Shown here: positions 1 to 11,500 of the stretch, piece after piece
Layout: each line of letters starts with the position of its first letter
How positions within the stretch are numbered: the stretch's first letter is position 1
NCBI GenBank assembly: GCA_021732995.1
Contig: JAKFWA010000051.1
Coordinates: forward strand, 141,859 to 205,858
Reading direction: 5' to 3'
Length of the DNA: 64,000 bases
Source: Planctomycetaceae bacterium
Lineage (GTDB): Bacteria; Planctomycetota; Planctomycetia; Planctomycetales; Planctomycetaceae
The notes under the pieces: generated by a model
Database searches by the model: none
The model's input: only the letters and a program-made list of their open reading frames with translations
What the model was told of the DNA's origin: nothing
Translations under genes and position numbers: made by a program

Positions 1-1
1 C

Positions 2-2638
2 GGTGCGAACAACGTCTATGACGTTGTGGTGCAAGTGACCGATGAGGATGGGTTGCAGACGTCGCAGACGGTGCATGTCACCATCACCAACGTCAACGAC
101 GTGCCGGTGGCCAACACCCTCAGCTTCACGGTTGGCGAAGATATCCTCGCGAGCCTGCAAGCCACGGCCAGCGATCAGGATCTCGACAAACTGACCTATC
201 GTGTCACCAGCGGCACATCGCACGGCAAGCTGACGATGCAGACCGATGGCAGCTTCACCTATCTCACCGACGTGGATTACTTTGGACCGGATCAATTCAC
301 GTTCGTCGTCAACGATGGTCAAGTCGATTCGGCTTCAGCCACGGTGCAGTTAACTGTGCTCGCCGTGAATGATCGCCCGGTGGTCAGCCCACAAAGCCAG
401 ACGACCGCTGAAGACCGCGCTTTAACCGGTACTGTTGCGGGAACAGACCGCGATCATGATCAGCTCACCTACAGCATGGTGACAGGACCGGCTCACGGCA
501 CGCTGACCTTCAGTCCGGAAGGACGCTTCGGTTATCGCCCCAACGAGAACTACTTCGGCACGGACACCTTCACGTTCCGCGCGTTCGATGGCGACATGTA
601 TTCCGATCCGCAGACGGTCACGTTCACCATCACGAGCGCCAACGACACGCCGGTCGCAGCCGCTCAAAGCCGCACATTGGCTGAAGATGGTTCGGTGTCT
701 TCGCAAGTCACGGCCAGCGACATCGAGTCCTCGAATTTGACTTATCAGCTCGTGAGCCGCCCGTCGCACGGTACCGTGATCTTCAATAACGACGGCACCT
801 ACACCTACACGCCGGCCGCGAATTACTTTGGTGCGGACAGCTTCCAGTTCAACGCGACTGATGGTTCAGCAACATCGGCACCGGGGTTAGTGAATCTTAC
901 GATCACTCCGACCAACGACGACCCCGTCGCTCGTGCGGCGAACTTGACTACGCCGGAAGACACCAGCTTCAGCGGTATCGCGGTGGCCACGGACGTTGAG
1001 CAAAGCAAGCTGACGTACTCGCTGGTGAGCGGCCCGACTCGTGGAACATTGGACTTCAATACGTCCACGGGTAAATACACCTACGTCCCAACTGCAAACC
1101 TTTACGGCCAGGACCAGTTCACGTTCCGCGTGAACGATGGCACGGCGAACTCCAATACGGCGACGGTTCGTTTCACGGTCAGTTCGGTTGCTGACACCAC
1201 AATCCTCTTCAATTCCGTCACGCAGACGTTGACGGTCGGCATTGCTGGTCTGGAGCAGATTGCGGTTGGAGTTGCCAACGACAACACCGTGCAGGTACTC
1301 GTCGATGGCGTGCCTGATCCTCGAACACGGAACCTGCTCGCCTCCCGCGTGAAGGCGCTGAATATCATCGGCAGCGAGATCGCCGACTTCATCAATCTGG
1401 GTGCCGTTCAGATCTCGTCCTATCCGAACCTGCTCTCAACAACGATCACGGGTGGTAACGGCAACGATACCGTCATCGGCACCGAAGCCCCTGATTTGAT
1501 CTCAGGCAATAACGGCAACGACGTGATCTACGGTGGAGCTCGTAACGACCTGCTGTTCGGTGATGCGGGCAACGACATTCTGCGCGGCCAGGGCGGTAAC
1601 CAGGACACGATCACCGGCGGCGTTGGTGATGACACTCTGGACGGTGGCGAAGGCTTCGGCGACATCCTGGCTGAATACGATCTGTCGACCGTGCGCGTGA
1701 CGACCAACGCGATGACTGGCATCGGCAACGACCGTCTGATGGAGGTCGAGGGCCTGATTCTGGTCGGCGATATGGGAGCGAACCTGCTGGATTCAACGCG
1801 TTTCACAGGCTCGGTCAGCATGATCGGCGGTGCGGGCAACGACACCTTGCAGTCAGGCAGTGGCAACGACGCGCTGATGGGAACTGCGGGTGATGACCTG
1901 CTCAACGCGGGAGCTGGTGACGACCTGCTCGATGGCCAGATCGGCAACGACAAGCTGTTCGGCAGCACTGGTAACGATCTCGTGCGAGGTGGCCTCGGTA
2001 ATGATTCGCTGCTTGGCGAAGACGGTAACGACACACTCACCGGCGACGACGGCAACGATCTGTTGAGCGGCAGCACAGGCACTGACGATATCGACGGCGG
2101 TGCCGGTTCTGATCGTCTCTCGGAGATGTTTGATGGCGACGCGGTGATAAACGGACTGCAGATTGTGTCCGCGATGATCGGTACCGAAACATCCCGCCGC
2201 ATCGAACTCATCGTTCTGACGGGTGGAGGCTCAGGTAACCTGTTCGACGCCCGACTGTCCTCCGTGGCCACGTTCCTCAGCGGTGAAGGCGGCAACGACA
2301 CACTGCTGGGAAGCACCTTCGGCGACACGCTTCGTGGTGGCGATGGCAACGATCTGCTTGGCGGTTTCGGCGGTTCTGACTCGCTCGAAGGCGGGCTGGG
2401 TAACGACCTGCTCTTCGGCGGTATCGGCAACGATACGCTCAACGGAGAAGCGGGGCGCGACACGCTGTTCGGCGGACTCGGTGCTGACATCCTCAACGGC
2501 GGCCTGGATCTCGACACTCTGGTCGGTTCGCGCGGCACGGGAACTGCCGATGTCGGCGATCAGTTCACCGATGCTGCCATCGAGATCGACGAGTTCTTCA
2601 AGCTGAACTCACTGCCGAGCTGGATTGATTCCATCTAG
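2..2638 (+). CDS. Cadherin-like / RTX calcium-binding surface protein, 5' truncated
   Basis: The reading frame is open from base 2, so the gene begins left of the window; 878 C-terminal residues are visible. About residues 1-395 hold four ~100-residue cadherin/Ig-like repeats, each with a YFGxDxFTF...DG signature and a closing ND-P linker. After a beta-rich bridge, glycine-rich RTX nonapeptides of the GGxGNDxLxG type run from about residue 483 almost to the end, in blocks separated by two ~75-residue non-RTX modules. In known families such repeats bind calcium outside the cell, so a secreted or surface adhesin role is inferred. The tail ends SLPSWIDSI, closely matching the tail of the RTX protein at 42265-45027. 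No type I secretion genes lie nearby. The domain calls are firm; the function is not. Confidence 0.9.
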   Translation, partial: GANNVYDVVVQVTDEDGLQTSQTVHVTITNVNDVPVANTLSFTVGEDILASLQATASDQDLDKLTYRVTSGTSHGKLTMQTDGSFTYLTDVDYFGPDQFTFVVNDGQVDSASATVQLTVLAVNDRPVVSPQSQTTAEDRALTGTVAGTDRDHDQLTYSMVTGPAHGTLTFSPEGRFGYRPNENYFGTDTFTFRAFDGDMYSDPQTVTFTITSANDTPVAAAQSRTLAEDGSVSSQVTASDIESSNLTYQLVSRPSHGTVIFNNDGTYTYTPAANYFGADSFQFNATDGSATSAPGLVNLTITPTNDDPVARAANLTTPEDTSFSGIAVATDVEQSKLTYSLVSGPTRGTLDFNTSTGKYTYVPTANLYGQDQFTFRVNDGTANSNTATVRFTVSSVADTTILFNSVTQTLTVGIAGLEQIAVGVANDNTVQVLVDGVPDPRTRNLLASRVKALNIIGSEIADFINLGAVQISSYPNLLSTTITGGNGNDTVIGTEAPDLISGNNGNDVIYGGARNDLLFGDAGNDILRGQGGNQDTITGGVGDDTLDGGEGFGDILAEYDLSTVRVTTNAMTGIGNDRLMEVEGLILVGDMGANLLDSTRFTGSVSMIGGAGNDTLQSGSGNDALMGTAGDDLLNAGAGDDLLDGQIGNDKLFGSTGNDLVRGGLGNDSLLGEDGNDTLTGDDGNDLLSGSTGTDDIDGGAGSDRLSEMFDGDAVINGLQIVSAMIGTETSRRIELIVLTGGGSGNLFDARLSSVATFLSGEGGNDTLLGSTFGDTLRGGDGNDLLGGFGGSDSLEGGLGNDLLFGGIGNDTLNGEAGRDTLFGGLGADILNGGLDLDTLVGSRGTGTADVGDQFTDAAIEIDEFFKLNSLPSWIDSI

Positions 2639-2651
2639 TAGAACAGGAAGA

Positions 2652-2690
2652 GCAGAGGTGAGCCGCGTGCTTTCCTCTGCCCTTTCTTTC
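2652..2690 (+). terminator. Possible terminator after the RTX gene
   Basis: A 7-bp inverted repeat, GCAGAGG at 2652-2658 and CCTCTGC at 2674-2680, is followed by a pyrimidine-rich run with several T residues. It lies 13 bases after the stop codon and before a convergent gene. The long loop (15 nt) makes this only a moderate call. Confidence 0.4.
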
Positions 2691-2718
2691 GGTTGCATAC
2701 CGCGATCGGAAGAGGTGG

Positions 2719-3510
2719 TTACGGCTTCGGTGGCACACCGAGCGACTTACCGCCGTCGATGGTCAGGAACGTGCCGGTCACCATGACGGCCGAATCCTTG
2801 ACGAAGTACAGGACAGCTTCGGCGACTTCTGAGGGGTGAATCATTCGACCGTAAGCGCGGGCAATGGGGCTGGCCTCAATAAACTGCTTGATGGCCGCCG
2901 CACGGTCGGGCTGCTTGTCGAGATCATCATTCATCATGCCCGTTTCTCCGACCGGACCCGGGCAGATCGCGTTGATTCGGATCTTGTCTTTTGAGTGACA
3001 CAGTCCGAGCGATTTGGTCAGCCCAATCACAGCCTGCTTACTGATTGAGTAAACTGGGTCGTGAGCACGCGGAAGAATGCCAGCGTTGCTCGCAATGTTC
3101 ACGATGCAGCCGCCGCGACCATCTGCCTGCATCCAGCGGATCGCGTGTTTTGATCCAAAGAAGGCGGCCTTCAAGTTGGTATCGATGCACGCGTCCCAGT
3201 CTGCTTCGCTGACATCACCAATCTGCTTCACCATCCCAATACCGGCATTGTTGACCAGAATATCAATACGACCGCTGAACGAGGCTCCGAAGTCGATCAG
3301 CGTCTGCAGTTCAGCTTCCCGCCGGACGTCGACTTGTCGCTGCTCAATGCCGAGCGAACGGAACGCGTCATCATTCTCGGAGCGCAGCCGGTAGTCGCCG
3401 ACCACGACCTTCGCTCCATTCTGAGCAAGCAATAGAGCGGTCGCGCGACCGATGCCATTCGCTCCGCCGGTGACTACCGCGACTCGACCCTTAAGCTCTT
3501 CTGTATTCAT
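2719..3510 (-). CDS. Short-chain dehydrogenase/reductase (SDR family)
   Basis: A 263-residue classical SDR, normal length for the family. It has the NAD(P)-binding TGGANGIG motif at residues 14-21, an NNAG motif, a catalytic Ser in NIAS, the YxxxK pair in VYSISK, and the usual C-terminal IDGG segment. These features predict a cytosolic NAD(P)H-dependent oxidoreductase; the substrate cannot be read from the sequence. The ATG at 3510 (MNTEEL) is preferred over a start 45 codons upstream, because the extra residues look non-coding and the Rossmann fold starts just after MNTEE. It converges with the RTX gene and diverges from the MCE gene, and no operon partner is evident. Confidence 0.93.
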   Translation of the reverse strand: MNTEELKGRVAVVTGGANGIGRATALLLAQNGAKVVVGDYRLRSENDDAFRSLGIEQRQVDVRREAELQTLIDFGASFSGRIDILVNNAGIGMVKQIGDVSEADWDACIDTNLKAAFFGSKHAIRWMQADGRGGCIVNIASNAGILPRAHDPVYSISKQAVIGLTKSLGLCHSKDKIRINAICPGPVGETGMMNDDLDKQPDRAAAIKQFIEASPIARAYGRMIHPSEVAEAVLYFVKDSAVMVTGTFLTIDGGKSLGVPPKP

Positions 3511-3694
3511 TCGGAATCCATTTACTGGCTGAAGCCGAGGAAGTGTCAGTGAGATCTGGCAGGACTCTATGTGAGCGCGGCGTGGTTGTCTGTTGATGCA
3601 GGTTTCTTGTGGCGGATGAAACACGACCGGGGATTTGAGTAGCATTCCTTGGTAACTCCGTCTGGATGTTCATCCTCACATCACAAGGCCAATC

Positions 3695-5488
3695 ATGCCT
3701 GAACCGACTCCTGCTCCAGTGGTTCCTGTCGCGGTTGTGCAGACGGCGCCGGAGAACAAGTGGGCTCGGCGGATGGGGACTCGGCTGTGGGTCGTCACAG
3801 CGCTGTGCTTGATCGCGTCCATCACGTTGACGATCTGGTCGCAGAAGCCCTCAGGGCCAACCATTACGATTCACTTCAAGGATGGTTTTGGGATCCGACC
3901 GGGGAACACACTGCAGCATCACGGGATTGAAGTCGGTGAAGTGACTTCGGTGACGCTGAAACCTGCGGCGGACGGCGTGACGGTGAAGGTCATGCTGCAG
4001 CCGCAGGCGACCATGCTGGCGGCTGAAGGCTCACAGTTCTGGATTGTCAAACCGAGGTTCAGCCTGACTCGCGTCAGCGGTCTGGAAACAGTCGTCGGAG
4101 CGAAGTACCTCGGCGTGCAACCGGGACCGCCGAATGGCAAACGTGTCTCCGAGTTCACGGGACTCGAAACGCCGCTGACGTTCATCGATTCTGATGCAGT
4201 TGAAGTGGAGATCACGTTTCGCGAGGGACACGGCCTGACCGCAGGTGATCCCGTGAAGCACCGCGGCATCGTCATTGGCGAAGTCACGGCGGTGGATCTG
4301 CGTCGTGATCTGGATGGAGTTGTGGTACGCGTGCGGCTTTCGGAAACCTCTTCGCACATCGCGCGAGCGGGAACGCTGTTCTGGGTCGAGCGGCCCACCA
4401 TCAACGTCGCTGAGGTACGAGGTCTCGATACCCTGGTTTCGGGTCGCTACATCGCGATGCAGCCGGGGCCGAAGGATGGTGTTGAAACGAAGTCGTTTGC
4501 GGGTCTTGATGTGCCGCCGCCCGCTGAGGTTCCGGAAGGCGGTCTGGAGATCGTGCTGGAAGCCGGTCGCCGAGGCGGACTGCAGCGCGGAGTGCCCTTG
4601 CTCTATCGCGGTATGCGCGTCGGTCACGTGATCTCGGTCGGCCTGGCGAATGATGCCGCCAGTGTCGAGGCTCGCGTCTGGGTTGACGGTGACTACAAGA
4701 ACCTGGTGCGTTCGAACACACGCTTCTGGACGAACGACGGCTTCGATCTGTCGGTCGGCTTGAAAGGCGTGAAGCTGTCGACGGACACGCTTTCGACGTT
4801 GATCATCGGCGGTGTGTCGTTCGCGACCCCTCAAGCCGCCGGGCAACCCGTGCGCACCGGGCAACGCTTTGTCTGCGCTGAGAAGCCCGAAGACGAATGG
4901 TTGCAGTGGCAGCCGCGCGTGCCGACGGGGCAGCATCATGCGGCGTCTGAAGCCGTGTCTCCCAAGCCGTTACGCGCCGCACTGCGCTGGCACGAAAAGT
5001 CCTTCGGTTTTCAGCGTGAACGACAACGGACGGGCTGGGTGCTGCCTTTGTCCGGAAACCGTTTGCTGGGACCGACTGACCTATTTGAGAAACCAGCCAA
5101 GGCCACGGACAAGCCGGAACTGGAAGCTGGCGGAGTGGCACTGGTCAGCGTTCCTGAATCAGAAACGAAGCACGGTGGGCTCACCTCAGTGCGGCTGCAA
5201 CAGCCTTTGCCCGACACCATTGCGGTTTGGCCAGGGGCCAAGGTCGCCCACGTCGCGGAACCGGTTGATTGTCGGATCATTGGCAACAGCAGCGAACAGC
5301 CGCTGTCGATCGCGGCTGGGCGGATCAAGATCGAAGCCAACACGTGGATGGTTGATCCCACAGTCCCCTTAACCGCCGACCATCACGGTGCGGCGGTTGT
5401 GTCCCATACCACGAACGACATCATCGGTCTCATCGTCATGACCGAAGGTCGTGCTTCGATCGCGCCGGTTCCGGCGGATCTCAAATAA
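3695..5488 (+). CDS. PqiB-like triple-MCE (MlaD) membrane-anchored protein
   Basis: A 597-residue protein with one N-terminal membrane helix (about residues 30-50) and then three MCE/MlaD repeats starting near residues 54, 168 and 283. Each carries the family pattern of an F/L-x-x-G-x-G-L segment followed by a RGIxVGxV-type strand. Three MCE domains plus a ~200-residue C-terminal region match PqiB-type proteins (about 550 aa), which form periplasmic tubes linking inner and outer membranes for lipid transport. The PqiA-like membrane partner that usually precedes pqiB is absent: the gene stands alone between an SDR and the giant surface gene. AAGG sits 6 bases before the ATG. A role in envelope lipid traffic is inferred from the family. 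Confidence 0.9.
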   Translation: MPEPTPAPVVPVAVVQTAPENKWARRMGTRLWVVTALCLIASITLTIWSQKPSGPTITIHFKDGFGIRPGNTLQHHGIEVGEVTSVTLKPAADGVTVKVMLQPQATMLAAEGSQFWIVKPRFSLTRVSGLETVVGAKYLGVQPGPPNGKRVSEFTGLETPLTFIDSDAVEVEITFREGHGLTAGDPVKHRGIVIGEVTAVDLRRDLDGVVVRVRLSETSSHIARAGTLFWVERPTINVAEVRGLDTLVSGRYIAMQPGPKDGVETKSFAGLDVPPPAEVPEGGLEIVLEAGRRGGLQRGVPLLYRGMRVGHVISVGLANDAASVEARVWVDGDYKNLVRSNTRFWTNDGFDLSVGLKGVKLSTDTLSTLIIGGVSFATPQAAGQPVRTGQRFVCAEKPEDEWLQWQPRVPTGQHHAASEAVSPKPLRAALRWHEKSFGFQRERQRTGWVLPLSGNRLLGPTDLFEKPAKATDKPELEAGGVALVSVPESETKHGGLTSVRLQQPLPDTIAVWPGAKVAHVAEPVDCRIIGNSSEQPLSIAAGRIKIEANTWMVDPTVPLTADHHGAAVVSHTTNDIIGLIVMTEGRASIAPVPADLK

Positions 5489-5503
5489 CGGCCTGCGGGT
5501 TTG

Positions 5504-8500
5504 TTAACCAGCTTCGGCCTCGCCAGAGCCCTCGGCGTCAACCTCTGCCTGCTCCTGTTGCGCTTCATCCTCGGCCGGTGCGTCCTTCTGAGACTTGGCG
5601 GCCTGTGGCTTGCTCCACGGCCAGGCCTTGCGATGCAGGCTGACTTCGGTGTCCCACGGAGTTGGCGTCTTGCCTCGTCCATAGCGCCAGGCTGGTCCGT
5701 CGTCATCGTCTTCAGACCTGGTCGTCTTGCCTCCGGATTTCAAGGCCACGGAATGTGGAGCAGGAACAGCTCGCGCGGTGGTCTTCTTCTCCCTAGTGGT
5801 ATCGACGGCATCAGTGCGAGCCGAGTTATTGTTCTGGTTCCCGTTCTGATTGCCGTTGTTGTTCTGGTTCTGTTGAGGCTGTTGCTGCGGCTGATCGCCA
5901 TTGGGCTGATCGATCGAGTTCAGGATATCCAGCAGCACACCGGGAGCGCCAAGCAACGCTCGCCCCAGGTTCCTGAGCAACGTCTCAGTTGATTCCTCGC
6001 CCTGATTCTCGGGCATATTCGCTTCCGCCCGCTGCCGTGCGGCGAGGTTCTCTCTGAACCTTCGTAGCGAAGAACTTACGCTCTCCGGCAGGATGCCATC
6101 GAACGCCTGACTCATGCCTGACAGTGATCCGATCAGGCTGTTGAGCATCGCTCCCGTCGGTGTGTCGCCTTCCGCCAGCAGCGTGTTGTCGTTGAGGTTG
6201 GCCTGCAGTTCCGCCAATGCCTGCGCGGCCTCGTTCGAGAGAGTCAGCTCGTTAACCCCGCCGTTGAGATTGAGCTGGTTGTTATTGAGAATGTTGTTGG
6301 CCAGCGTCGCGAAGACGTTCTGTTGCTGCGGGAAGGTGGAGTTCGGATTCGCCTCGCGGAAGTCCAGTGCCAGTTGCACCTCACCGCTCAACGTACCCGC
6401 GTTGGTAATCGTTTTCGCCGCGCCGCTATCGGTCACCAGAGTGGCCGCTGAACGGTATTCGCCGCTGCCGACGCTGCTCAGTTGCAGAGGATAAACGCCA
6501 GACGCCGCCTGCGGGATCACGACCAGTTCCACGCGGCCGTCGCCCGAGTAGTAAGACCGCGGCGCTTCGGTGACTTCACCCGCGCCGGTGGTATACCCCG
6601 TCGATCGGCCGGCGAGGTCAGTCAACAGGAAGTCAACAGGGTCGGTGACCAACACCAGCCCGGAATTCAGGCCGACGTTCTGTAGCACCTGGCGGCTGAG
6701 GTCAGTGATGAGCTGCAACAACTCGGCATTCTCGGGGTCATTACCCAGACGGTTGATGGCATCCTGAATCAACGCTGCAAGACGCAGCAATTCCGCATCA
6801 CCGTCAGAGCGGAAGACGCGTTGATCGTCGTCCAGAATGTTGCCGGTTCCTTGAGCGAACTGCGGGTCGATCGTGGCGCCCGTCGCGTTGTTCAGAGTGA
6901 GGAAGAAGGATTCGATCTCCGATTCCAGCGTCTGATCGCCGTTGACTTCGACCGTCACGGTCTGAGTCGCTGGTCCGTTCGGAGCAAACGTCAACACGCC
7001 AGACTTGGAACCAAAGTCGGAACCCGCCGTCGCGGTTCCCGAAGCCGTCGCGTAGTCCACCGTGATGTTGGAGGTACTGCGACCAACTCGTGTCACCGTG
7101 AAGTCAAACAGGCTTGATCCCGAGTTGCCTTCGCGCTTGGTCACTGAGTCGACTCGCAACTGCACGTTCGGACTGTCGTCGTTGTCGATGCGACCGAGGC
7201 CCTGATACGCACTGGTGTCGAGCACCGCGCCCATGCTGTTGGAGAGTTCCAGCAGCAGTTCCTTCGGCAGTTCATCGACGATGTCACCAATGACCGGAAC
7301 AACGACGGTCTTCGTCCGCTCGCCGGGGAGGAACGTCAGGGTCCCCATCTGCATGGTGTAATCAGTACCACCGACGGCGGTGATGTCGCGCGTCGTGTAA
7401 TCGACGCTGATCTTGGAGTTGGAACCACCGGCCTCGGGGTCAGCATCCAGACTGATCGTAAAGACCAGATTGCTCTGGCCTGGTACGTCGCCTTCCAGCA
7501 CGTTGACCGAGTTGATGGAGAGCGTCGGCTGCGGCGCGTCGTCGTTACCAATCGTGCCGACGGCCTGCACCGTTCCCACCGGCAGGTCCGCGTTCACCGC
7601 ACTGACCAGTCGCAGGAAGAACTGCTCGGCACCTTCGAACTGATCGTCGCCAATGATGCGGACGCGGAACTCCTGAGTCGTCACCGATGGATCGAAGAAC
7701 AAGCGGCGGCGTGTTTCGAAGAAGTCGCGGTTCGGGTCCAGTGGATCCTGAGTTGCCAGGCCCGCGCCGGAACCGGTCGCCGTTTCGAGTTCGATCGTGA
7801 CCGTGCCGGTGGGCAGCGGACCAGACAGGGTCACCTGGAAGACCATGTCGAAGCCATCGCCGTCGTCACCTTCAACGATGAAGCCGTTGGAGATCTGCAA
7901 CGTCGGGCGCGGCGAGTCGTCATCGACAATGATCGAATCAGCCTGACGACGTTGCGGGTTGACCGTGACGTTCGCAGGCGGAGACGGAATCGTCACTGGA
8001 CCGAGCTTAATGGTGGAATCGGCGACGACCTGCTGAATGCCCAGCACCATGCGTTCGTCAGACTCGAAGAGGTTGTCACCGATGACGCTGACACCGAACG
8101 TGACTGACGTCTGACCGGCCGGAATCACGATCGTGCGGCCGTTGGTCTCCACGAAGTCCGTGCCCGGAGTTGCAAATCCGGAAGCGGGTCCGCCACCACC
8201 CTGACGCGGTGGAGGCGGAGGCAGGGTTTCGAGCGTGACGATGATGTCCCGATTCGACGGACGGCTGAGTTCCAGCACGAACTGCGCGGGCGTCCGCTGT
8301 GGAGCATCACCTTCGACAACGTTGTTCAACGACCGCAATGAAACCTGCACATCGCCGGATTCATCGTCAAAGATTGTGCCCTGGGCGATGTTGTTGAACG
8401 CATCGAGATCGGCGTCACCCCCAGTGATACCGGTAAGTTCAACGAAGAAGTCCTCAGGTGGCTCTTCGTCGCCATCGCCCAGGATGATGATCGAAATTTT

Positions 8501-11500
8501 CGCTTCCTGTTGACCCGGAGCGAACGTGACCGTGCCGTTAGTGACCGACTGGTAGTCCACATCAGGAGTCGCGGCGTTGGGTGCGCCGGTGACAGCCGCT
8601 GTGCGGTAGGTTGCCGTGACGGTCGATTGAGGCACCGCATCCAGTCGCACAACGAAGTTCGCCACCGTTGTTCGCGGCGCGTTGCCTTCGGTACCGGAGC
8701 CAGGAGTGATTGTCATCACCGGGCGGGCTTTATCATCGTTAATGATCTTGCTGGTTGCCTGAGCGCGGGCCGGATCGAGGTCTGCGTTGGCGCTGACCGA
8801 GTCGATCTTCAGGACGATCATCTCATCCGGTTCCAGCAGTTCGTCGCCAATCACATCGACGCGAACTTCCGCACTGACCGAGCCGGCGGGAATGACGACT
8901 CGGCGATTGGAGAACGGCACATAATCTGCGTTCGGACTGTCTGGATTGCCCGCTGTCGCGAAGCCCGGCTGGTTGATGTTCACCGTAGAGACGAACACCA
9001 CGACGTCCTGGTCCGAGGTGCCGTTCATCTCGATGATGTACGACATCGGGCGCACTCGCCCGGAGCGGCCTTCGAATTCGGAACTGCCCGCTCGCAACCG
9101 CACCTCCGGTCTGGCAACGTCATCGTTGACGATCGTACCAATGGCGATCGGGTCGTCGATCACCGCTGAGCCAAGAACGCTGGAGATCTCAATGGCGAAG
9201 GTTTCATCAGACTCGATGAGTTGGTCGCCCGTAACCACAATGCGAATCACACCGACACTCTGGCCACGCGGAATCAACAACGTGCCGGTGATCACCGGCG
9301 TGTAATCATCGCCCGGCGTTGCAAAGCCAAGTCCCGTCAGGCTGAGCGTTGAGTATGTAAGGAGCAAGTCCTCTGGCGCGGGCGAATTCAGAACGATCGG
9401 GAATTCCAGCACGGGCAAGGACGGATCATCCAGTTCCAGCACCTGTCCATCGCGGATGGTCACTGTCGGAACTGGATTGTCGTCATCCACGATTCCGCCG
9501 ACTGCGGTCGCGTTCGCGCCGAGCACCGCATTCGTCGCCGAGCGCAACACGATGCCGACCAGTTCACTGGGCTCAAACAGGCGATCGCTGATAATGCCGA
9601 CGCGAACGACCGCTGATGTCTGGCCAGCGGGAATGACCACGGTGCCACCAGTGATCGGGATGTAGTCCACATCAGGCGTTGCCGTGACCCCGCCGCCGGT
9701 CGGAACGACGGTGTCATAGACGATGGTCACGTCCTGATTGACGGCGCCACCCAGCAGTTCAACGGTGAACTCCAGCGTATTCCGTTGCGGCGGATTGCCT
9801 TCAACCGAGCTGGCACCAGCTCGCACCTGCACCGTCGGTTGCGCGAAGTCATCATTGATGATCACGCCCAAGCCCGCGTTGCGGACGATCGAGCCGTTGC
9901 TGGCATTCGACAGTTGCAGTTGGAACGCTTCATCGGTCTCGCCCGTGTTATCACCGATGGCCAGCACTCGCACGATCTGCTCTGTCTGACCCGGCTGGAA
10001 CGTGATGCGAATGGTGCCGTTCGGACCGTCTACAGCCAGGAAGTCCGTGTTCAGTGCAGCGAGTGCCAGACCTGAGTTGCCATTCCCGACGATGGCTCGC
10101 ACGTCTACGGAGACGGGTCTTGAAGCAAGACCGTTTAACGAGACCACGAACTCATGAGCGCTATTGGCTCCGGTCGCACCTTCAGGAACAGGCAGAGCGT
10201 CGCTGACCCGAATCTCAATCGGCACCAGACCCGCATCAACTGCCTCAACCGTGATTCCCTGACCAACCGACAGCATCGGTGTCAGACCGGTGAAGGGATT
10301 CGCATCGCTGTCGTGCAATGTCGAACCGCCGGTCAGGAAGCGCGTGAACAGCAGGCCTTCAGGAGCAATGAACTCCACGCGGTAACTGCCCGCTGGCAGA
10401 CCTGAGAACGCATACCGGCCATCAACATCGGATACGGTCGACGCGATGAGCGAATTGGTTTCGGTCTCGCGCAGATTGACGATGACTCCAGCCGCCGGAG
10501 TGTCGGTCTGCTCGCTGACGCCGTCACTGTCGAGGTCGTTGAACACGAAGCCGCGAATCGAACTGGCTGGAATCAGCTCGATGTCGTTGCCGTCGCCGCC
10601 GACGTACGTGATGCGGTAAGACTGAGTGCCGATCTGCTGGTTCTGACCATTGAAGATGGGCAGATCAATCCCGGCACCTTCAGGCAGGTTCTCAAATCGG
10701 CCGACTGCTGTCTGCAAGCTGGTCTCTGGCTGACCACTACCCATCAGTGTGTGGGTCGTGTACGAGTCGCTCGCACCCGCCACCAGACTGAACAGGTTTC
10801 GCAACGCGGCGGTGACGTCGTATTCAGCACCATCGTCAACTCGGCCGTCGCTATTGCCGTCCTGCGAAATCAAATCGTTGAGCGTCCCGCCGGAGCGAAT
10901 CTTGCTTCGCAGCCCGGAGTACTCGCTGATCTCGTAGCGATTGGTTTGAGGTCGTTGACCACCCACCGCAGAGATACCAACAAACGCGGTGTTGCCGTTC
11001 GGTGAGGCGTTGTCGGTCACGAACAGGAACTCTTCGCCATTCTCGGTGAGAATCCGACGCGCACCGTCATCAATGCCACCAACCTGGCCTAGGTCCGCAT
11101 CGAGGTACCGCAGCAACTCAAAGGTCTCTGTGGTCGAGCCTGTGTTGACGATCGAGTAAGTCTGAGTCAGCAGCGAACCACTGCGCTGGCCGAAGTCGTT
11201 GAAGAGCGGCGTCAGAGTTTGACTGATCGTGAACTGCAGAGAGCCGATGAAGAATGTTGACGTTGACGTGTTCGTCGTGCCGTTCATCGAGCTGACGCTC
11301 GTCGCGATCTCAGACAATGAGGACCTGGTCGACGAACCGCCGCGCTGAATGAACACGCTGGATTCAAAGAACGGATTGATCACTCCAGTCGGTCCGAGAA
11401 CGTCGAGCGATCCACCGCTGAACTCACCCGTCGGATCAGTATTCACCGAAGCCGAACCGTCTCCCGTGCCCTCGGCCAGTGTCACCGAAGAACCCTGATC

